Positions 14,228 to 17,745 of a stretch of DNA of 17,745 bases are shown here, in pieces (position 1 is the stretch's first letter; each line of letters starts with the position of its first letter). Position numbers and translations under genes: made by a program. The notes beneath the pieces were generated by a model, which made no database searches, had not been told where the DNA came from, and worked only from the letters and a program-made list of their open reading frames with translations. The stretch covers positions 1 to 17,745 of the forward strand of contig JBOHCT010000079.1 in the NCBI GenBank assembly GCA_050699055.1, written 5' to 3'. Origin of the DNA: JBOHCT01 sp050699055 (lineage in GTDB: Bacteria > Actinomycetota > Actinomycetes > Streptosporangiales > JBOHCT01).

Positions 14228-14230
14228 CGG

Positions 14231-15685
14231 TCAGTACGCTCCCGCTCCTCGGATGACGGCGGACCAGGTCTTCCACAGAATCACGAGATCGAGCGTCAGC
14301 GACCAATTCTCCACGTATCGCAGGTCGAGGCGAACAGACTCCTCCCACGACAGGTCGGCACGGCCGCTGATCTGCCACAGCCCGGTGAGGCCCGGTTTCA
14401 CGACCAGGCGCCGCCGGACGTCGTCACCGTACTTCGCGACCTCCCTCTCGAGCGGCGGCCGCGGCCCGACCAGCGACATGTTCCCGAAGGCGACGTTGAC
14501 GAGCTGCGGAAGCTCGTCGAGCGAGTAACGCCGCAGCCATGCCCCGACCGGCGTCACCCGAGGGTCGCGGCGGATCTTGAAGAGCACGCCGTCATGCTCG
14601 TTCAGTGCCTCGAGCGCGGCCCTCCGCGCCTCCGCGTCGGCGCTCATCGTACGGAACTTGTAGAGGGTGAACTCCCGCCCGTTCTTGCCGATGCGGGTCT
14701 GGCGAAACAGCGCGGGCCCCGTACTGGTCGCCCGTACAGCGACGGCGATCGCCGCCAGGAACGGCGAGAGGAGGAGCAACGCGAACCCACCGCACGCCCT
14801 GTCGAAGGCGCCCTTGAGCAGTCGTCTGCTGCCCGCGAGCTCGGGGTGCTCGACGTGGAGCAGCGGGAGGCCCGCGATCGGGCGGATGGTGGTACGCGGG
14901 CCCGCGACGTCCATCAGTCCCGGGGCCACCACGAGCTCGGTGCCCGTCTTCTCGAGCTGCCAGGCGAGCCGGCGGAGCCTGGAGCCATGCATCTCGGGGC
15001 AGGCCAGCACGGCGACGGTGTTGGCGCGAGTCGCATCGACGGCGAGGGCGACATCGCTGAAGTCGCCGTACAGCGGCACGCCCGCGACCGCCTCCTCGCC
15101 CCCAGGCTCGGACAGGCACGCCCCGACGATCTCGAGGCCGTGGTAGCGCTCGCGGCGGAGCTGCGCGACGAGATCGACCACCGCGGGCGCGTGCCCGGCG
15201 ACGACGACACGCCCCATGCACCGGCCCCGCCGGCGCAGCAGGTGCAGTCGCTTGCGGAGGGCGTAGCGGCCGACGACCGTCGCGATAGTCGTGAGCGGCA
15301 ACGCGGCGACGACGTAGCCTCGGGCGACGTCGATCTTGGCGGCGTACGCGACGATCGCGACCAGCGCGATCAGGACGAAACCGGAGTTGACCACCCGGCG
15401 GAACTCGTCCGAGCCGACGCCGAGGAAGCGCGGCTCATAGGCACGGGCCAGCGCGAGACAGACGAGCCAGACGAACGGCAGGCCCACGGTGGATAGGGCA
15501 TAAACGTCCGAGTACGGGCCGATGTCACTGCCGAACCGGATGAGGAAGGCGGCGAGACCGGCGCCGAGGGCGACGAGGAAATCGAGGGTCAGCGCGCCAA
15601 GAATGTACTTCTTTGTCCAATTATTCGCCCTGATGACAGGTCGCCGCGGAACATCGACGACCCCAGCGTCACGAACGACCGTCAT
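14231..15685 (-). CDS. Polyprenyl glycosylphosphotransferase (WbaP/CpsE-type priming enzyme)
   Basis: A 484-residue protein with the full layout of a polyisoprenyl-phosphate hexose-1-phosphate transferase. Membrane helices lie at about 27-145, a nucleotide-binding-like domain follows at about 157-280 (GRVVVAGHAPAVVDLVAQL), a further helix spans about 297-318, and the C-terminal sugar-transferase domain carries KFRTM (343-347), SLDELPQLVN (388-397), GPRPP (407-411) and KPGLTGLWQ (430-438). The Asp390-Glu391 pair fits the catalytic dyad. The family moves a sugar-1-phosphate from a UDP-sugar to undecaprenyl phosphate, the first step of repeat-unit assembly. Which sugar cannot be read from sequence. 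ATG 15685 is chosen, with a weak GGGGAA upstream. It leads a three-gene minus-strand operon with cysQ and the third sulfotransferase; its stop is 3 nt from cysQ. A 260-nt leader lies ahead of it. Confidence 0.93.
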   Translation of the reverse strand: MTVVRDAGVVDVPRRPVIRANNWTKKYILGALTLDFLVALGAGLAAFLIRFGSDIGPYSDVYALSTVGLPFVWLVCLALARAYEPRFLGVGSDEFRRVVNSGFVLIALVAIVAYAAKIDVARGYVVAALPLTTIATVVGRYALRKRLHLLRRRGRCMGRVVVAGHAPAVVDLVAQLRRERYHGLEIVGACLSEPGGEEAVAGVPLYGDFSDVALAVDATRANTVAVLACPEMHGSRLRRLAWQLEKTGTELVVAPGLMDVAGPRTTIRPIAGLPLLHVEHPELAGSRRLLKGAFDRACGGFALLLLSPFLAAIAVAVRATSTGPALFRQTRIGKNGREFTLYKFRTMSADAEARRAALEALNEHDGVLFKIRRDPRVTPVGAWLRRYSLDELPQLVNVAFGNMSLVGPRPPLEREVAKYGDDVRRRLVVKPGLTGLWQISGRADLSWEESVRLDLRYVENWSLTLDLVILWKTWSAVIRGAGAY

Positions 15686-15945
15686 GTTTCCCCACAGGCG
15701 CAGAACCTACGAACGGTGGCGACCCCTCGCATCCCCCGAACCGCTATCACGACCGATCCGGCTGCTCCCCGAGTATCGACGGGGCCGACGACACAAAGAC
15801 GAGTCTATGGAGTGGAAGCAGCAAATGTCGGGGTGTTCCGCGAACTGAGCGGCGCGTGAGGAGAGTGTCGGCGGCCCGCCCCTGCGAAACGTCCGGATTG
15901 TGCGAATTACGCCGCCCGCAGGCCTGGCTCTCGGTAAGAACTCCA
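15686..15945. other. 260-nt non-coding gap, likely leader or promoter region of the priming-enzyme operon
   Basis: No reading frame here has coding character. Its middle (15790-15845) is richer in A and T than the surroundings, as expected for a promoter region. TAGACT-like and GATACT-like hexamers occur on the minus strand, but none has a -35 box at a good distance, so I do not call a promoter. A small GGCGG/CCGCC palindrome at 15870-15880 lacks a T-run. Confidence 0.4.
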
Positions 15946-16521
15946 TCACGAGGCGTGGTAAGTGTTCTGCGCGGCGGCAAGCCCACCACACAGTACGACC
16001 TCGACGGCATCCGCGGCGCGCTCGAGATGGAGGGGCAGGTCTCCCCGCTCACGCGCGGAGAAATCGCGAAGGACGTAGTCGGCGGGGTCCATGCGGCCCG
16101 GAGGGCGGCCGATGCCGAACCGCACCCGCACGTAGTCACCGCCTCCGAGCGCCCGCGTGACGGAACGCAGGCCGTTATGGCCGCCGGCGCCGCCCCCACG
16201 CTTCAGCCGCAGCGTGCCATAAGGGAGGTCGAGGTCATCGTGGACCACGACGATCCGGTCAACATTGGTCTTGAAGAACGCGCGTACGGCCGCCACGGCG
16301 CCGCCGGACTCGTTCATGTACGACCGGGGTTTTGCGAGGAGGACCGGCCGGTCGGACAGGCGCGCACGAAGCACGTCGGCCCGGCCCTTGTGTGTGGTGA
16401 AGCGCGCGTGGAGGCGCTCCGCGAGCAGGTCGAGGGCCATGAAGCCCACGTTGTGGCGGTTGGCGGCGTAGCTGGGGCCCGGGTTGCCGAGGCCGACGAC
16501 GAGCCACAGGTCCTCGGCCAT
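15946..16521 (-). CDS. pth: Peptidyl-tRNA hydrolase
   Basis: A 191-residue enzyme of the bacterial Pth family. It releases the peptide from peptidyl-tRNA that drops off stalled ribosomes, recycling tRNA in the cytoplasm. GLGNPGPSYAANRHNVGF (10-27) holds the conserved Asn13 and the catalytic His23, SYMNESGGAV follows, VVVHDDLDLP contains the key Asp, and GGGAGGHNGLRS contains the second Asn. Length is normal. ATG 16521 has AAAGGAG 3 nt upstream (16525-16531) and is preferred over an in-frame extension to 16557, which would add 12 residues without a site. The gene follows rplY on the same strand, an order common in Actinobacteria. No visible defect. Confidence 0.96.
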   Translation of the reverse strand: MAEDLWLVVGLGNPGPSYAANRHNVGFMALDLLAERLHARFTTHKGRADVLRARLSDRPVLLAKPRSYMNESGGAVAAVRAFFKTNVDRIVVVHDDLDLPYGTLRLKRGGGAGGHNGLRSVTRALGGGDYVRVRFGIGRPPGRMDPADYVLRDFSARERGDLPLHLERAADAVEVVLCGGLAAAQNTYHAS

Positions 16522-16524
16522 ACG

Positions 16525-16531
16525 CTCCTTT
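16525..16531 (-). promoter_or_regulatory. Shine-Dalgarno AAAGGAG deciding the pth start
   Basis: On the minus strand AAAGGAG stands 3 nt before ATG 16521, a strong though slightly close site that supports the shorter pth start. Confidence 0.6.
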
Positions 16532-16639
16532 CGCGGACATCCCGGCCGTCTGAACAACCGCGCCGCCCGCGGCCCGACCCTTCAGCTGCCCGACCCAACA
16601 CCACCCAGCCGTTCAAACAACGGGGCGGGGCATCGCGAT

Positions 16640-16662
16640 GACTCCCTCGCGTGCGCGGAGTC
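16640..16662 (-). terminator. possible hairpin downstream of rplY
   Basis: GACTCC (16640-16645) and GGAGTC (16657-16662) can pair across an 11-nt loop, about 25 nt past the rplY stop. No T-run follows on the minus strand, so it could be a weak or factor-assisted terminator, or an mRNA-end stabiliser, between rplY and pth. The rest of the 16532-16687 gap holds only a short CCGTT/AACGG palindrome near 16610-16624. Confidence 0.3.
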
Positions 16663-16687
16663 CGGGCATCGCGCGGACCGACTGGGC

Positions 16688-17374
16688 CTACTCGGAGCTT
16701 TCCTGCTCGCCAGCGCTCTCTTCGCCCTGCGGCGGAGCCGCCTCGGGTGCCTCGGCCGCCTCGACCTCGCTCGGCTCCCGCTCGACGCCCGCCTCGGCCT
16801 CGGCCTCGGCGACCTCGGCCTCGACCTCCTCGGCGGTCCGCTCGCGGATGACGTGCAGGATGAGCTGTTCGGGATCGGCGGCGAGCTCGACCCCGCCGGG
16901 CAGCTGGAGGTCGCTGGCGTGAACCGCGCCGTCGATCTCCATCCCGTCGATGTCGACGGGGATCTCACCGGGGATCTGGGTCGCCTCGGCCTCGACCTCT
17001 ACGACGACCTCTTCCTGCGACAGCATGCCCCCCGGCGCCACGTCGCCGTTGACCTGGATGGGGATCTCGACGCGTACCCGCTCACCGCGCCGGACGACGA
17101 GCAGGTCGACGTGCTTCAGGAACCCCTTGATCGGATCGCGCTGGACCTCCCTCGGGATCGCGAGCTGCTCGCGCCGCCCGAGGCCGTCGAGCCTGAGCAG
17201 GATGTTGGGCGTCTTGAGCGCCATCATCAGGTCGTGGCCCGGGAGGGAGATGTGGCGGGCGGGGGTGCCGTGGCCGTACAGGACTGCGGGCACCTTGTCC
17301 GCGCGGCGTATCCGCCGGGCGGCGCCCTTACCGAACTCGGCGCGCGTCTCCGCGGCTATGCGTACCTCGGCCAC
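16688..17374 (-). CDS. rplY: 50S ribosomal protein L25, long Ctc form
   Basis: A 228-residue protein of the L25/TL5/Ctc family, which binds 5S rRNA in the large ribosomal subunit. Residues 1-90 form the L25 beta domain (RAEFGKGAARRIRRADKVP, then VLYGHG). Residues 95-180 form the second, TL5/Ctc-type domain (VEIPIQVNGDVAPGG, PGEIPVDIDGMEIDG). The last 45 residues are a Glu/Ala-rich acidic tail common in actinobacterial members and variable in length. GTG 17374 has GAGGAG 6 nt upstream (17381-17386). An ATG at 17379 is in another frame. It lies between prs and pth in the typical order. In Bacillus the long form is stress-induced; whether that holds here is not shown. Confidence 0.95.
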   Translation of the reverse strand: MAEVRIAAETRAEFGKGAARRIRRADKVPAVLYGHGTPARHISLPGHDLMMALKTPNILLRLDGLGRREQLAIPREVQRDPIKGFLKHVDLLVVRRGERVRVEIPIQVNGDVAPGGMLSQEEVVVEVEAEATQIPGEIPVDIDGMEIDGAVHASDLQLPGGVELAADPEQLILHVIRERTAEEVEAEVAEAEAEAGVEREPSEVEAAEAPEAAPPQGEESAGEQESSE

Positions 17375-17556
17375 GACATTCTCCTCGTACGGTCCGTTGC
17401 GGGTATCTTGTCACGCCCTCCACGGGCGTCCGAGCCACAGAGTCTAGTCGACGGACGCTGGTGCCCGGAGGACGATCACCTCTGCCCGTCACACCAGCCA
17501 AGAGCCCCGATTGCGGTCCAGACAGCAAGAGCCCTACGCCCTGCGACCACAAGCAG

Positions 17557-17610
17557 GGATCTCGCGGGGTCGCGGATCTCGCGGGGTCGCGGATCCCGCG
17601 GGGGGCTCGC
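17557..17610. repeat. 17-bp tandem repeat between prs and rplY
   Basis: Two identical 17-mers (GGATCTCGCGGGGTCGC) at 17557-17573 and 17574-17590 are followed by a third copy with one change and a 3-nt insertion at 17591-17610. The array starts 8 nt past the prs stop on the minus strand. It can fold into GC-rich hairpins and could serve as a transcription end, but there is no T-run. Confidence 0.85.
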
Positions 17611-17618
17611 CGCTCAGC

Positions 17619-17745
17619 TCAGCTCGCGCCGTTGAACAGGCTCGTCACCGAGCCCTCGCTGAACACCTCACGTACGGCACGGGCGAGCAGCGGGGCGATC
17701 GACAGGACCGTGAGCTTGTCGAAGCGCCGCTCCCCGGGGATCGGC
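17619..17745 (-). CDS. prs: Ribose-phosphate diphosphokinase, C-terminal end (partial)
   Basis: The frame enters from the right edge and ends at TGA (17621-17619), giving 41 residues. ERRFDKLTVLSIAPLLARA followed by REVF, EGSVTSLF and a short end is the conserved C-terminus of bacterial PRPP synthetase. The enzyme makes PRPP from ribose 5-phosphate and ATP for nucleotide, His and Trp synthesis. The main part lies outside the window. The match in this short end and the prs-rplY-pth order make the call firm. Confidence 0.9.
   Translation of the reverse strand, partial: PIPGERRFDKLTVLSIAPLLARAVREVFSEGSVTSLFNGAS

Noticed and set aside
13580..15496. 638-codon plus-strand frame antisense to cysQ and the priming transferase
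   Set aside because: Same shadow character; both minus-strand genes are firmly identified.
17426..17458. GCGTCCG/CGGACGC inverted repeat upstream of rplY as a riboswitch or attenuator
   Set aside because: Only 7 bp with a 19-nt loop, no T-run and no match to a known leader.

Overview
The window looks like a chromosomal segment of a very GC-rich actinomycete. The evidence is GC-ending codons throughout, frequent GTG starts, and a pth / rplY(ctc) / prs block in the order typical of Actinobacteria. I would guess the Streptosporangiales (Thermomonosporaceae-like), but that is inference from general style and not from a marker gene. Most of the window is one cell-surface polysaccharide locus, and its content points to a sulfated polymer.

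Left part (1-5600). A gene entering from the left edge ends in a long Arg/Val-Ala-Asp tripeptide repeat tail. It is followed by a Wzy/O-antigen-ligase-like membrane protein (451-1833). A 257-nt gap then holds two copies of a 66-bp palindromic unit and separates this gene from a convergent minus-strand pair: a GH26-like exported glycoside hydrolase (2091-3158) and a PAP2-type membrane phosphatase (3195-4055). A divergent control region (about 4056-4295) leads into the main plus-strand operon.

Main operon (4296-10935). Six genes run head to tail with overlaps or 3-nt gaps, which suggests translational coupling. In order they are an APH-fold kinase, a sulfotransferase, a Wzx-like flippase, a second sulfotransferase, an Alg14/PssD-like glycosyltransferase subunit, and an Alg13/PssE-like domain fused to a GT2 glycosyltransferase.

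Centre (10851-12410). A GTGA-overlapping pair on the minus strand encodes a small protein of unknown family and a DxD nucleotidyltransferase-like protein, a layout that resembles a toxin-antitoxin or abortive-infection pair. Next to it is a chagasin-type cysteine-peptidase inhibitor.

Right operon (12380-15685, minus). A WbaP/CpsE-type polyprenyl glycosylphosphotransferase (the priming enzyme), a CysQ-type PAP phosphatase and a third sulfotransferase are closely packed. Together with the plus-strand operon they give a plausible pathway: priming of undecaprenyl phosphate, extension by Alg13/14 and GT2 activities, sulfation from PAPS with PAP removed by CysQ, flipping, polymerisation or ligation, then carrier recycling and polymer trimming outside. 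The far right (15946 to the end) is housekeeping: pth, rplY and the C-terminal end of prs, all on the minus strand. No tRNA, rRNA, CRISPR array or transposase was seen.
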